64,000 nucleotides of DNA from Azophilus sp963663395 (GTDB taxonomy: Bacteria; Pseudomonadota; Gammaproteobacteria; Pseudomonadales; Azotimanducaceae), in NCBI GenBank assembly GCA_963663395.1, contig OY760226.1:5807501-5871500 (forward strand), in the 5' to 3' direction. Positions 35,392 through 43,386 of the stretch are shown one piece after another. The notes under the pieces are model-generated. The model ran no database searches. It worked only from the letters and a program-made list of their open reading frames with translations, and was not told the origin of the DNA. A program made the translations under genes and the position numbers. The first letter of the stretch is position 1; the number at the start of each line of letters is the position of its first letter.

Positions 35392-36699
35392 ATGCTGACC
35401 AGGCGTCTGCTCATCGGGTATGGCTTGGCCGCGCCCTGGCTCAAGGCCGTTGCCGCCGGGGGCGGTGGGACCGATCCGCTTCCGGGTGGTTTTCAGCCCA
35501 CAACCGCCCGGTCCTCGACCGGAGATGTGGGCGTCAGCGACAGCGAGTTCCTGCTCGGCATGTCGGCCGCGTTCTCCGGGCCATCCCGGGGGCTGGGCAT
35601 CGAATTGCACCGGGGCGCGAGTGCCTACTTCGAGCACATCAACCGTCAGGGAGGGGTCGGCGGACGCCGCATCCGCATAAGACCCTACGACGACGGCTAC
35701 CAGCCGGACCCGGCGGTCAACAACACCATGACCCTCATGCTCGATGACCGGGTATTCCTGCTGTTCGGTTACGTGGGCACGCCGACGGTGACCCGGGTGC
35801 TGCCCATGCTCAAGAAGTTTCAGGACAGGGATACCTACCTGTTCTTCCCGTTTACCGGGGCGGCGCCGCAGCGCGAGCCACCGTACGGCGACTTCGCCTT
35901 CAACCTGCGAGCCTCCTACGCGCAGGAGACTGCGGGCCTGGTCGACAATTTCGTGGCGGTGGGCCGCAGACGCATCGCCGTCTTCTATCAGGCCGACGCC
36001 TACGGGCGCAGCGGGTGGTCGGGGGTGCGGGCGGCGCTGGCGCGGCACGGCGAGACCATTGTCGGCGAGGCGACCTACAAGCGCGGTACCAAGTTCACCA
36101 ACATCATGCGCGCGCAGGTGGACATACTGAAGCAGGTAAATCCGGATGCCGTGATCTGTATCGGCTCGTACGCTGCCTGCGCGGCATTCGCCCGTGACGC
36201 GGTCGACCTGGGCCTGCGCGTGCCCATGGCCAACCTGTCGTTCGTCGGCAGCGAAAACCTGCTCAAGCTGCTGCAGGAGGCGCGCGACGATGCCACGCCG
36301 TATACCCGGCTCCTGGTCAATTCCCAGGTGGTGCCGAGTTACGAGGACGTGACCATACCCGCGGTCCGGGAATACCGTGATCTGATGAGCCGTTACGACC
36401 CGCAGGCGCCGGAGGAACTGGTCAAGGAGCCGTACAGCCCGTTCCCGCACAGCTTCGTGAGCCTGGAAGGCTTCCTGGATGCGAAGCTCCTGGTGGAGGT
36501 TTTGGGGCGCCTGGGAGACAGCCCGTCGCGGCGGGGTCTGGAGGCTGCGGTGTTCTCCATCAAGGATTTCGATCTCGGCATCGGCGAACAGGTTTCGTTC
36601 GGGCCCGATCGCAGGCAAGGGCTGCAGCGGGTTTACTACACGGTGGTCGAGGACGACCGCTTCGTCACCCTGGATGACTGGAGCGCGCAATTCTCATAA
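35392..36699 (+). CDS. Periplasmic ligand-binding protein (branched-chain amino-acid/amide type, Peripla_BP_6)
   Basis: 435 residues. The N-terminus MLTRRLLIGYGLAAPWLKAV is a Tat-like export signal. The ligand-binding fold begins LLGMSAAFSGPSRGLGIELH, followed by NRQGGVGGRRIRI and DGYQPDPAVNN, which are family hallmarks. Later blocks are FYQADAYGRSGWSGVRAAL and FVSLEGFLDAKLLVEVL. No ABC permease or ATPase gene is nearby. Instead a membrane sensor (16 nt downstream) and an MFS transporter follow, so it probably presents its ligand to the sensor instead of to an ABC importer. The ligand is unknown, possibly a small organic acid or amide. Confidence 0.88.
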   Translation: MLTRRLLIGYGLAAPWLKAVAAGGGGTDPLPGGFQPTTARSSTGDVGVSDSEFLLGMSAAFSGPSRGLGIELHRGASAYFEHINRQGGVGGRRIRIRPYDDGYQPDPAVNNTMTLMLDDRVFLLFGYVGTPTVTRVLPMLKKFQDRDTYLFFPFTGAAPQREPPYGDFAFNLRASYAQETAGLVDNFVAVGRRRIAVFYQADAYGRSGWSGVRAALARHGETIVGEATYKRGTKFTNIMRAQVDILKQVNPDAVICIGSYAACAAFARDAVDLGLRVPMANLSFVGSENLLKLLQEARDDATPYTRLLVNSQVVPSYEDVTIPAVREYRDLMSRYDPQAPEELVKEPYSPFPHSFVSLEGFLDAKLLVEVLGRLGDSPSRRGLEAAVFSIKDFDLGIGEQVSFGPDRRQGLQRVYYTVVEDDRFVTLDDWSAQFS

Positions 36700-36715
36700 C
36701 TCGGAATGAACTGAG

Positions 36716-37438
36716 ATGAAAGTCAAGAAACTGTTTCAGAAGACCCTGTTCGGTGTCTTCTCCCTGTTCGGCATGATCGGGCTGTCGACATCGATTCTGT
36801 GTGTGTACACGGTCGACACGCATCTCTCGGAGGAATACGTCACCAACAGCCGCGGCATCGCCAAGACCATTGCGGATGCCAGCGTGGACATCCTGCTGAA
36901 TCGCGACCTTTCGGCGCTGCAGTCGCTGATCGACCAGTTCCTGGAGATCCAGGGCATCCGCTACATCTACATCACCGATGAATCGGGCGAGTTCCTGGCG
37001 CACACGTTCGTGCCGGGCATTCCCGAGGAAATCCTGACCGGCGGCCCGATTGGCGGCGCGGCGGTGGAACGCCATCTGCCGGGCATGGGCGACTTCGTCG
37101 AAGTCGGCAGCCCGATCCTGGCCGGCGTCGCCGGGGCCGTTCATGTCGGCATGGACACGAGCCTCATCGCGCTCAAGATCCAGCGGGCCATCGGCCAGCA
37201 GATCTATCTGATTTCCGTGGTCTTCGTCGTTGGCATATTCGCGGCAATCTGGTTCGTCAACCTCGCTGCGAAACCGATGGGCGAACTGCTCGGCTTTGCG
37301 GTCGCCCTCGCGCGGGGGGAGGGCGATGCGGCGCAGGCGCCGGTGCTGGACCGGGACGATGAGGTGGGGCAGCTCGCGCGGCTGTACCAGCACTTGGCCG
37401 CCAACGGATCGGCGGGCGCCGCGCCGGAGCGGACCTGA
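36716..37438 (+). CDS. Membrane sensor protein ending in a HAMP domain, no output domain
   Basis: A 240-residue product. The first transmembrane helix is about 11-32. A periplasmic sensor region (about 35-160) contains IQGIRYIYITDESGEFLAHT, a PDC/Cache-like strand pattern. The second helix is about 162-183, followed by a HAMP domain (FVNLAAKPMGELLGF to DEVGQLARLYQHL, about 183-228). The chain stops about 12 residues after HAMP. Normally a kinase, cyclase or chemotaxis domain would follow, and none is encoded here. It lies between a binding protein and an MFS transporter with gaps of 16 and 29 nt. It could pass a signal directly to a partner protein, or be a regulator of the transporter (inference). 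Confidence 0.8.
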   Translation: MKVKKLFQKTLFGVFSLFGMIGLSTSILCVYTVDTHLSEEYVTNSRGIAKTIADASVDILLNRDLSALQSLIDQFLEIQGIRYIYITDESGEFLAHTFVPGIPEEILTGGPIGGAAVERHLPGMGDFVEVGSPILAGVAGAVHVGMDTSLIALKIQRAIGQQIYLISVVFVVGIFAAIWFVNLAAKPMGELLGFAVALARGEGDAAQAPVLDRDDEVGQLARLYQHLAANGSAGAAPERT

Positions 37439-37467
37439 ATCCGGAGGAATCCGTCGAGTAGTCACCC

Positions 37468-38796
37468 ATGGCCGCCAACCGACCGCACCTGCCGCGCTCC
37501 GTCATGGCATTGCTGTGCACGACCCTGCAGGTATGCCTGGGTACCGTCTATGCCTGGAGCTACTTTCAGACGCTGCTGGTGAGGCAACTGGGCTGGACCT
37601 TCACCGAAACGGCCTGGGCCTTCAGCATCACCATCTTCTCGCTGGGCATGTCCGCCGCCTGGGCGGGCGCCGCCCTGCCGAAGATGGGGCCGCGGCGGCT
37701 CGCACTGATCGGCAGCCTGATGTTTTCCGGCGGCTACCTGATCGCGGGCCTCGCCCTGCAGATCGATTCGCTGATGCTGTTCTATCTCGGCTACGGGGTG
37801 ATCGGCGGCGCCGGAATCGGGCTGGGTTACGTGACGCCGGTAGCCACCGTCGCGAAGTGGTTCCCCGATCGCAAGGGTCTTGCGACCGGTATCGTGGTGA
37901 TGGGTTTCGGAGTGGGCGCGCTGCTGCTCAGCAAGGTGCTGGCGCCCGTACTGGTGCTGCAGACGCGCGGCGATTTGCCCGAGCTCTTCGTTTCCCTGGG
38001 TCTGATCTTCGCCTGCATACTGGTACCTGCCAGCCTGTTGCTCAGGGATCCGCCGCCCGGCTTTGCCCCGGGAGGCACCGCGACGCCCTCCGGCGTGGCG
38101 GATGCCCTGGCGAAGGCCGAGGAAGTGCCGCTGCGGGTGTGCCTCAGATCCTCTGAATTCATGGTCATGTGGGTCGTTTTCTTCTTCAACATCTCGGCGG
38201 GCATCGCTGTCATCAGCTTTCAGTCCTCGCTACTGCAGGATGTCTGGGGGTTGGCCGATCCGTCCCTGGAGCCGGAGCAACTCGCGGAATACGGAGCGAC
38301 GCTGATCGCCGTCAGTTCACTCTGCAACGGGGTGGGGCGCCTGTTCTGGGGGCTGCTGTCCGACCGCCTCGGCCGGGTCCGGGTATTCCGCATTCTGCTG
38401 GCCAGCCAGTTGCTGGTATTCGGCATCCTTATGACGGAGCGGGATCCCATCATCTTCTCCATACTGGTCTGCTACATACTGCTCTGCTTCGGCGGCGGTT
38501 TCGCCACCGTGCCGTCCTTCGTGCTCGACGTCTTCGGCTCGAAGCGCATGTCGGTCATATACGGCGCCATGCTCACCGCCTGGGCGGCAGCGGGCATTTT
38601 CGGCCCCCTCTACGTCGGCTCGCTGAAGGACCAGTATCCCGACCGCGCGGTGATCTACTGTTTCCTCATCGGCATCCTGATTCTCGGCCTCGGCTACGTC
38701 TTCACCTACCTGTTGAGCGACGACCGCTTCCGTGCCGGGAAACCCACCGTGGAGGACACGCTGCGCCAGTTCGGGATCGTTCCGGCTGCGCGGTAA
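37468..38796 (+). CDS. MFS transporter, oxalate/formate antiporter (OFA) family
   Basis: A 442-residue, 12-helix transporter. OFA marks are TLQVCLGTVYAWSYFQTLL in helix 1, the GIGLGYVTPVATVAKWFPDR block (about residues 113-132), and KGLATGIVVMGFGVGALL after it. The second half opens with GVGRLFWGLLSDRLGR, the repeat of the MFS loop motif. The family exchanges or carries carboxylates such as oxalate, formate or related acids. The last gene of the porin / binding-protein / sensor group, it is the likely inner-membrane importer of that system. An in-window CaiB-type enzyme (formyl-CoA/oxalate superfamily) is too general a match to fix the substrate. Confidence 0.88.
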   Translation: MAANRPHLPRSVMALLCTTLQVCLGTVYAWSYFQTLLVRQLGWTFTETAWAFSITIFSLGMSAAWAGAALPKMGPRRLALIGSLMFSGGYLIAGLALQIDSLMLFYLGYGVIGGAGIGLGYVTPVATVAKWFPDRKGLATGIVVMGFGVGALLLSKVLAPVLVLQTRGDLPELFVSLGLIFACILVPASLLLRDPPPGFAPGGTATPSGVADALAKAEEVPLRVCLRSSEFMVMWVVFFFNISAGIAVISFQSSLLQDVWGLADPSLEPEQLAEYGATLIAVSSLCNGVGRLFWGLLSDRLGRVRVFRILLASQLLVFGILMTERDPIIFSILVCYILLCFGGGFATVPSFVLDVFGSKRMSVIYGAMLTAWAAAGIFGPLYVGSLKDQYPDRAVIYCFLIGILILGLGYVFTYLLSDDRFRAGKPTVEDTLRQFGIVPAAR

Positions 38797-38940
38797 GCCT
38801 GGGCGGAATTGTCGCCAACGCGCGTTGCTCCGCAGTCCATGGGAGCGACGGGGCTTGGACGCCCTGGCGACGGCGGCGGTTCACCACGGTTGAGGTGCTA
38901 CCCGCTGTCAGTCGGGAAGCGGGATCTCGATGAACGACGC

Positions 38941-39261
38941 TCAGGCGCCTGGAGCGCGGTACGGCACACTCTTGTTGACCGCTCCGTCGACGGTCTCGGG
39001 TGTCACGATCACCGTCACGGTGACTTCCAGGGCACCGGCGGCACTTATGTTCAGGGAGACCGCCGTCGCCGTTTCGTCATCGGGAAGTTCCGTAATCAGG
39101 AAGAGATCCCAATCACCGAACGCGTAGAACAGATCGTGCAGCGTTCCACCCATTGCCTCTATGGTTTCCCGAAGGGCTGCCCGCCGTCCGGTGCCGCCCT
39201 CCCTGAGCAGGCCCGCCACGCCGGTTGTCGTATACTTTGCCCGAAAAAGGTATCTGGCCAC
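38941..39261 (-). CDS. GYD domain protein
   Basis: A 106-residue product from a GTG at 39261 that is placed by the ribosome site GGAGG about 6 nt upstream. A longer frame to 39321 has no signal. The chain is one GYD domain: VARYLFRAKYTTTGVAGLL, GGTLHDLFYAFGDWDLFLIT and PYRAPG at the end. GYD proteins have a ferredoxin-like fold and are small, cytosolic, and of unknown function. It converges with the transporter gene on the other strand. Confidence 0.85.
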   Translation of the reverse strand: MARYLFRAKYTTTGVAGLLREGGTGRRAALRETIEAMGGTLHDLFYAFGDWDLFLITELPDDETATAVSLNISAAGALEVTVTVIVTPETVDGAVNKSVPYRAPGA

Positions 39262-39554
39262 GTCTTTCCTCCATTGCAAAGATCGAATTCTGGAAACTTC
39301 TGAGAGGGAAATCAAGGACACGGCATGTCGACTGACCGGGTGTGCGTTCCTGCCGCCTTCAGATTGGTTTGCAGGCTTCCTGGACTCACAATTTGTGCAA
39401 AATTCAGGTACCGCAAATATCAGAACGGACGTGTGCAGACCCTCGATGAGGCCGGACAGGCGCGCAATGGGTTCACTTCCATCGAGTGCTCTTACCTGAT
39501 CTCACCGGTGGAAGGTCCAATCCATGATATGTTGACGTCATGCATCGGAAAGGC

Positions 39555-39740
39555 ATGACAGTCAAGCCTTATGTCGTCATCGCGCTCGCGATCGTAGCCG
39601 CTACGTGGATCGTCATGTATCACTGGCCGCGCAGTCCTTTCGAGATCTGCGTCGATGGCGCAGTCGAAGCGGGTGCCGAACAGCACGTGGCGGCAACCCG
39701 TTGCGCCCGGGCGTTCGAGTGTAACGTTAGCGCCGACTAG
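39555..39740 (+). CDS. Small single-helix membrane or exported protein
   Basis: A 61-residue product from the ATG at 39555 (GGAAAGG just upstream). The ATG at 39540 would add five residues. The helix VVIALAIVAATWIVMYHW is followed by a polar tail with three cysteines (FEICVDG, TRCARA, FECNVSAD). The pattern and size are typical of unnamed small exported proteins. The region 39741-40039 that follows shows no gene. Confidence 0.5.
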   Translation: MTVKPYVVIALAIVAATWIVMYHWPRSPFEICVDGAVEAGAEQHVAATRCARAFECNVSAD

Positions 39741-40039
39741 CATCTCCTTCGCCACAAGACTGCGGCCAGGGGATTGCAGCATTGTGGCGTCACCGGTTTG
39801 GAGCCGGCGCGCTTCATCTGGCGCAAGGGCCAAATGGGCGCAACGTGTTCGGTTGTGCGGGTGCGGAGTAACTGGGCGAGCAAGCGTTCGCGGTGCACTG
39901 ACAGGTGCCTGATCTGGCGGTTGCCGACGCGGGAGTCCGTTGTGGTGCCTGGTCAGGCGGCATGCGCGCGCAAGCCGGTCGCCTCACGCCAGCGAGGTCG
40001 TAGCGCGCAGAACCCGGCGGATGGACCGGCCAAGAATCC

Positions 40040-40243
40040 GTGTATGACATGCTGACAGACGCAGCCGACGAATTGGTGGATCCCGTCCGCGTGGTCGGCG
40101 CGGCACTGTGGATCGCCGGGCACACCCATGAAGCCTACGATTACCGGATTGGCGCGACGCGCTGCATCGGCAATCCGACCGGGTATTCCGGCGAGCCTCG
40201 GGAGTCGAACCTGTTCCAGTTGGACATGATCGTGGAGGTGTAG
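40040..40243 (+). pseudogene. Metallophosphoesterase C-terminal remnant
   Basis: The frame keeps the C-terminal end of a calcineurin-like phosphoesterase. WIAGHTHEAYDYRIGATRCI has the family's GHTH metal-binding motif, and the end NPTGYSGEP...LFQLDMIVEV matches the usual closing strand. The N-terminal two-thirds with the other metal ligands is missing, so it cannot be active. No matching frame was found upstream. Confidence 0.65.
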
Positions 40244-40246
40244 AGC

Positions 40247-40435
40247 ATGGCTGACCGAATGGGGGCGATCCAGGCGCGGATGCTCTGGCCCGACCCGGTA
40301 TCCCTGAGCGAAAAGTGCCTGATCGTCCAGTCCGGCAGCATCGCCTTCCAGCCAAGAGTCATCGAGTACATCGATCTCAGCGCCCCGGACGCCGATGCCC
40401 CGTTGGCCCGCTACATCGAACAACCCCCAAAGTGA
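40247..40435 (+). CDS. Small hypothetical protein, first of an overlapping pair
   Basis: A 62-residue product from the ATG at 40247, with GGAGGT about 9 nt upstream. The sequence is acidic and folded-looking (CLIVQSGSIAFQPRVIEYID). The stop overlaps the GTG of the next gene by 4 bp (GTGA), so the two are coupled. No family is recognised. The base composition is ordinary for the region. Confidence 0.55.
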   Translation: MADRMGAIQARMLWPDPVSLSEKCLIVQSGSIAFQPRVIEYIDLSAPDADAPLARYIEQPPK

Positions 40436-41001
40436 GCGACGTCCCGCTGCCACTCCCGCCCGACGCGCACGCAGACGAGCCCGGCGACGGCTTCGACATC
40501 CCTGTCTACAACCGCGCCGGTGAAATCATCGGCTATCGACAGAATGCGCAGATTCTCCACGCCTCCAACATCGAAAGTCCGCCGCGTCTTGGCGTCAAGT
40601 TCCGCCCGTTCCGCCAGCCGATCGCCCCAGGCGCCGACGCCAACCTGCGCCTGCTGCTTGCGCGCGCCGGCGTGTCCGGTGACGGCCGGCCCGACTGGGC
40701 CTGGGCACCGCTCGAACAGGTAAACCGGCATTTCGGAGTCGGCGCACCACGCCGCACCGGTCCGCCAGACTTTGACGAGCTGGTCTCGACGGTGCTGTCC
40801 GATGAGTTCATTGGCGCAGACGTGACCGGCCGGCACATGAGCCGCGATGGCCTGACCGTGAGCGCCTTCGGGATGACCGACGAGATCCGTGATCGCTTCC
40901 GCTATGTCGCCTTCCGAGTCGACGAAGAATCGAGCAGCCACTTTGCCGAGGGGGCCGGGTGGACCCGCGAAGCCGCCCTGGCCGACGCACGCCGTCGCTG
41001 A
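40432..41001 (+). CDS. Hypothetical protein, possibly truncated by an in-frame stop
   Basis: A 189-residue product from the GTG at 40432, overlapping the previous gene. It has a globular composition (GFDIPVYNRAGEIIGYRQNA, FDELVSTVLSDEFIGADVTG). No family is recognised. After the TGA at 40999-41001 the same frame stays open for 95 codons with protein-like sequence, so the gene may once have been about 285 residues long. Confidence 0.5.
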   Translation: MSDVPLPLPPDAHADEPGDGFDIPVYNRAGEIIGYRQNAQILHASNIESPPRLGVKFRPFRQPIAPGADANLRLLLARAGVSGDGRPDWAWAPLEQVNRHFGVGAPRRTGPPDFDELVSTVLSDEFIGADVTGRHMSRDGLTVSAFGMTDEIRDRFRYVAFRVDEESSSHFAEGAGWTREAALADARRR

Positions 41002-41289
41002 CGCGATGCGAAAATCGAGGCGGTCATCGCGACGACCGGGCCGCTGTGTGCGCTCGGCGAGCACGGTTTCGGCGGCAGCTGCCTCGGTATCTGCGTCTCA
41101 GGCTTCCTGGCGATGCTGTGGGAGGCGGTGAACGCCTACGAGGACGATTCTTGGATTACCACGGACATCGGCTGGGCGGGCGGTAGCGGTGGGCCGGGGA
41201 AGCACGCCCGGAGGGACTACGACGGCACCCACAGACGCCGCCTTGACTCATTGTCCCGGGTCGATAGCACTCTTTTGGGTGTATGCTGA
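41002..41289 (+). other. In-frame continuation after the stop of the previous gene
   Basis: Immediately after the TGA, the same frame reads 95 protein-like residues (for example IEAVIATTGPLCALGEHGFG, then FLAMLWEAVNAYEDDSW) to a TGA at 41287-41289. There is no start codon with a ribosome site, so this may be the lost C-terminal part of the previous gene. A sequencing error would also explain it. Confidence 0.4.
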
Positions 41290-41341
41290 TGGCGTCGTCG
41301 ACGGTCGAGCGCGTGGGGGCCAGCGACCGCTCCCCTTTTCG

Positions 41342-41371
41342 TTGTCAGCCAACTGTCGGCGGCTCTAGAAT
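41342..41371 (+). promoter_or_regulatory. Sigma-70 promoter of the Wadjet-type operon
   Basis: -35 TTGTCA (41342-41347, five of six consensus) and -10 TAGAAT (41366-41371, five of six) have an 18-bp spacer. Transcription would start near 41378, about 20 nt before the jetA ATG at 41399. This is the best promoter match seen in the window. Confidence 0.65.
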
Positions 41372-41398
41372 CCTCCTTCTGCTTGCTGGGGGCTTTCG

Positions 41399-42706
41399 AT
41401 GCCATCTGATCCGAGCCGGGTGATTGCTGCGCTCCTGCGCGATCAGGCCAGCATTGACTTGAAAACGATCGACCTGTGCTTCCTCGCTGGCCTGTACCTA
41501 CGCGCCGAAGAGGAAGCGCTGGCGTCCTTCGATGAAGACGCGCTCATCGATATGTTCGAACAGATGTGCGATGTGGCCGACCCGAGCGCAGAGAGGCCGC
41601 GAACGCGGGCCACGCACGCCATTCAAAAACTCCGCGAACAGCGCATGCTGGCCCGGATAGACGGACTGGGCATCGTTCGATCCGGGGACTACGCCCTGGC
41701 GGGGCCGGCCACCGCGATCGTTGAGAGCTATGTCACGGACGAAGCACTCACGCGCGAGGATCTCTCGCTGCTCACTGGCACTTTACGAACCGAACTATCC
41801 AAGACCCTTCTAGCCGCCAAACGTGCCGATACCCACGAAACCTGGAGACAATCTGTGGTGGGGCCATTGCGGGTAACGGCCCGCGAACTCATTGGCGGCA
41901 TCGAGCGCAGGCAACGAGGGCTCGATTCACAACAAGAAGACGTGCAAACAGAGATCTCCGAACTACTTCAAGCCGACTGGTTCGGCGCGATCGAGCGATG
42001 CCAGGCGCTACTCGACGCAACTACGGAAACCCTACGGGAGCTTAACGAGGTGCTTCTGGGTGACACACAGCATCTTCTCGCCCTGTTGCAGGACATTCAT
42101 GCGCTGGCGAGTGAAGCGGCGCAAGACGAATCGGAGCGGGTTGTGCAGAGTGTGATCGAACAGATTGACCGGGTCGGAGTTTGGGCCAGCGCAAGGCAGA
42201 GTGCGTGGTCCGACTACTACCAGCACGTCCACCGCTATCTCCGCGATGTGGTCCGCCTTGATCCGGGCCGGGCTCTCAGCCAGCGGTTGCGTGACCAGAT
42301 TGCAGGTTGGCCATCAAAGCCGTTCTACTTGTTGACGACGGAAGCCCCGTCAGTCCGACTTCTTCGTCCCATCAACCCGACATTTGAGCGGCCGCCTGTG
42401 AGCCGGCCAACCACAGACCGCGAATCCGCGCCCGATCTCGTCGACGCGGAAGACTTGGATGCGGATATCGAAAGGCAGGTAGCAGCAGTCTTGGCCGCAG
42501 GCGCCGCGTCATTGAGCGAAGTCACTGCTCGGGTACTACCCAACTTTGGAGCAGACCTGCACTACTTGGTTACGGGTCGGGTTGCCGGCGTCCTCGGCCG
42601 AATTGCCCGTGTAAAGAATGACTATGAGCGTCCGTGGCAGCCAGTCACGCCGAGCCTGGAACTCGAAGAATGGGACCTGTCGGCGAATGGGGCGCATCAA
42701 AAATGA
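41399..42706 (+). CDS. jetA: JetA / MukF-like condensin kleisin subunit (Wadjet-type system)
   Basis: 435 residues, near the length of E. coli MukF (440). It aligns by eye with MukF along most of its length: an N-terminal winged-helix region (DLKTIDLCFLAGLYLRAEEE; RATHAIQKLREQRMLARI), the central four-helix block (VGPLRVTARELIGGIERRQ; LLQADWFGAIERCQALLDAT; TLRELNEVLL) and YYQHVHRYLRDVVRLDPGRA. As the kleisin it should bridge the SMC heads and bind the MukE-like partner. It is the first gene after a good promoter. Its stop overlaps the jetB ATG (ATGA). The name JetA follows its place in a four-gene set ending in JetD. MukF-like or MksF would be equally fair. Confidence 0.88.
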   Translation: MPSDPSRVIAALLRDQASIDLKTIDLCFLAGLYLRAEEEALASFDEDALIDMFEQMCDVADPSAERPRTRATHAIQKLREQRMLARIDGLGIVRSGDYALAGPATAIVESYVTDEALTREDLSLLTGTLRTELSKTLLAAKRADTHETWRQSVVGPLRVTARELIGGIERRQRGLDSQQEDVQTEISELLQADWFGAIERCQALLDATTETLRELNEVLLGDTQHLLALLQDIHALASEAAQDESERVVQSVIEQIDRVGVWASARQSAWSDYYQHVHRYLRDVVRLDPGRALSQRLRDQIAGWPSKPFYLLTTEAPSVRLLRPINPTFERPPVSRPTTDRESAPDLVDAEDLDADIERQVAAVLAAGAASLSEVTARVLPNFGADLHYLVTGRVAGVLGRIARVKNDYERPWQPVTPSLELEEWDLSANGAHQK

Positions 42707-43386
42707 CCTCTTCTGGTTTTCAGTCCCTTGAAGATGTCATTTCAGATGACCAATTCCCCGAAGCGGACATCTCCCTACGCGACGGACGGCACGTTGGGCG
42801 TGATGATGGACCTGTCTATGACTACCTCGTCGATGCGCTAGACTTCCTTGAGCCGTTCTACCGGCGGTTCGGATACGACTTGGTACACCGTTCGGAGGGC
42901 TACTTTTACGTTTTGCCATCAGGAGATCGACACAGCCGACGCCAACTGTCAAAGGGAGAGATGGTCGTCGGTCAGACGCTTGCCTTGATGTATTTGGATC
43001 CCACCACGCTTCAACAGGGTGGCCTGGTGCAGCGGGAGCAGCTTCTTGACGTACTTTCCGGTTTGTTGGGGTTGGAGACTCTGGACCGAACATTGAACCC
43101 GCGCCGCAGAAGGTTCGATGAACGCATTGCCGGGGAGACTGTGCGCAAAAAGGTGGCGAACGCCTTACGCCAGTTGGCAAACCTTGGATTTGTTGACCCC
43201 GTCAATGACACGTCGCTCCGCCTACGCCCGGCGTTGATGCGATTCGCGGATCCGATCCGTGAAGCGAACGATCCGCATGCTGCGCTGGAGCGGCTGATTC
43301 AGATTGGCGAAGTTGCAGATGGTGAAGCTGAACCCGACGTTGACGATGAAAACGATGACGACCCGAATGGCACAAGAGAGAGATGA
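42703..43386 (+). CDS. jetB: JetB / MukE-like condensin accessory subunit
   Basis: 227 residues, close to E. coli MukE (234). Shared blocks with MukE are SLRDGRHVGRDD, LDFLEPFYRRFGYDLVHRSE, GYFYVLPSGD, GEMVVGQTLALMYLDP and QREQLLDVLSGLL, all in the same order. It also shares the ending RFADPIREANDPHAALERLI. A strongly acidic tail (DVDDENDDD) follows. The family forms a dimer of tandem winged-helix domains that binds the kleisin and DNA. Its start and stop each overlap a neighbour by 4 bp (ATGA), so the stoichiometry with jetA and jetC is probably set by translational coupling. Confidence 0.88.
   Translation: MTSSGFQSLEDVISDDQFPEADISLRDGRHVGRDDGPVYDYLVDALDFLEPFYRRFGYDLVHRSEGYFYVLPSGDRHSRRQLSKGEMVVGQTLALMYLDPTTLQQGGLVQREQLLDVLSGLLGLETLDRTLNPRRRRFDERIAGETVRKKVANALRQLANLGFVDPVNDTSLRLRPALMRFADPIREANDPHAALERLIQIGEVADGEAEPDVDDENDDDPNGTRER

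Noticed and set aside
37230..38156. A 308-codon plus-strand frame overlapping the sensor and transporter genes
   Set aside because: It is out of frame with two genes that have clear membrane helices and HAMP/MFS motifs.
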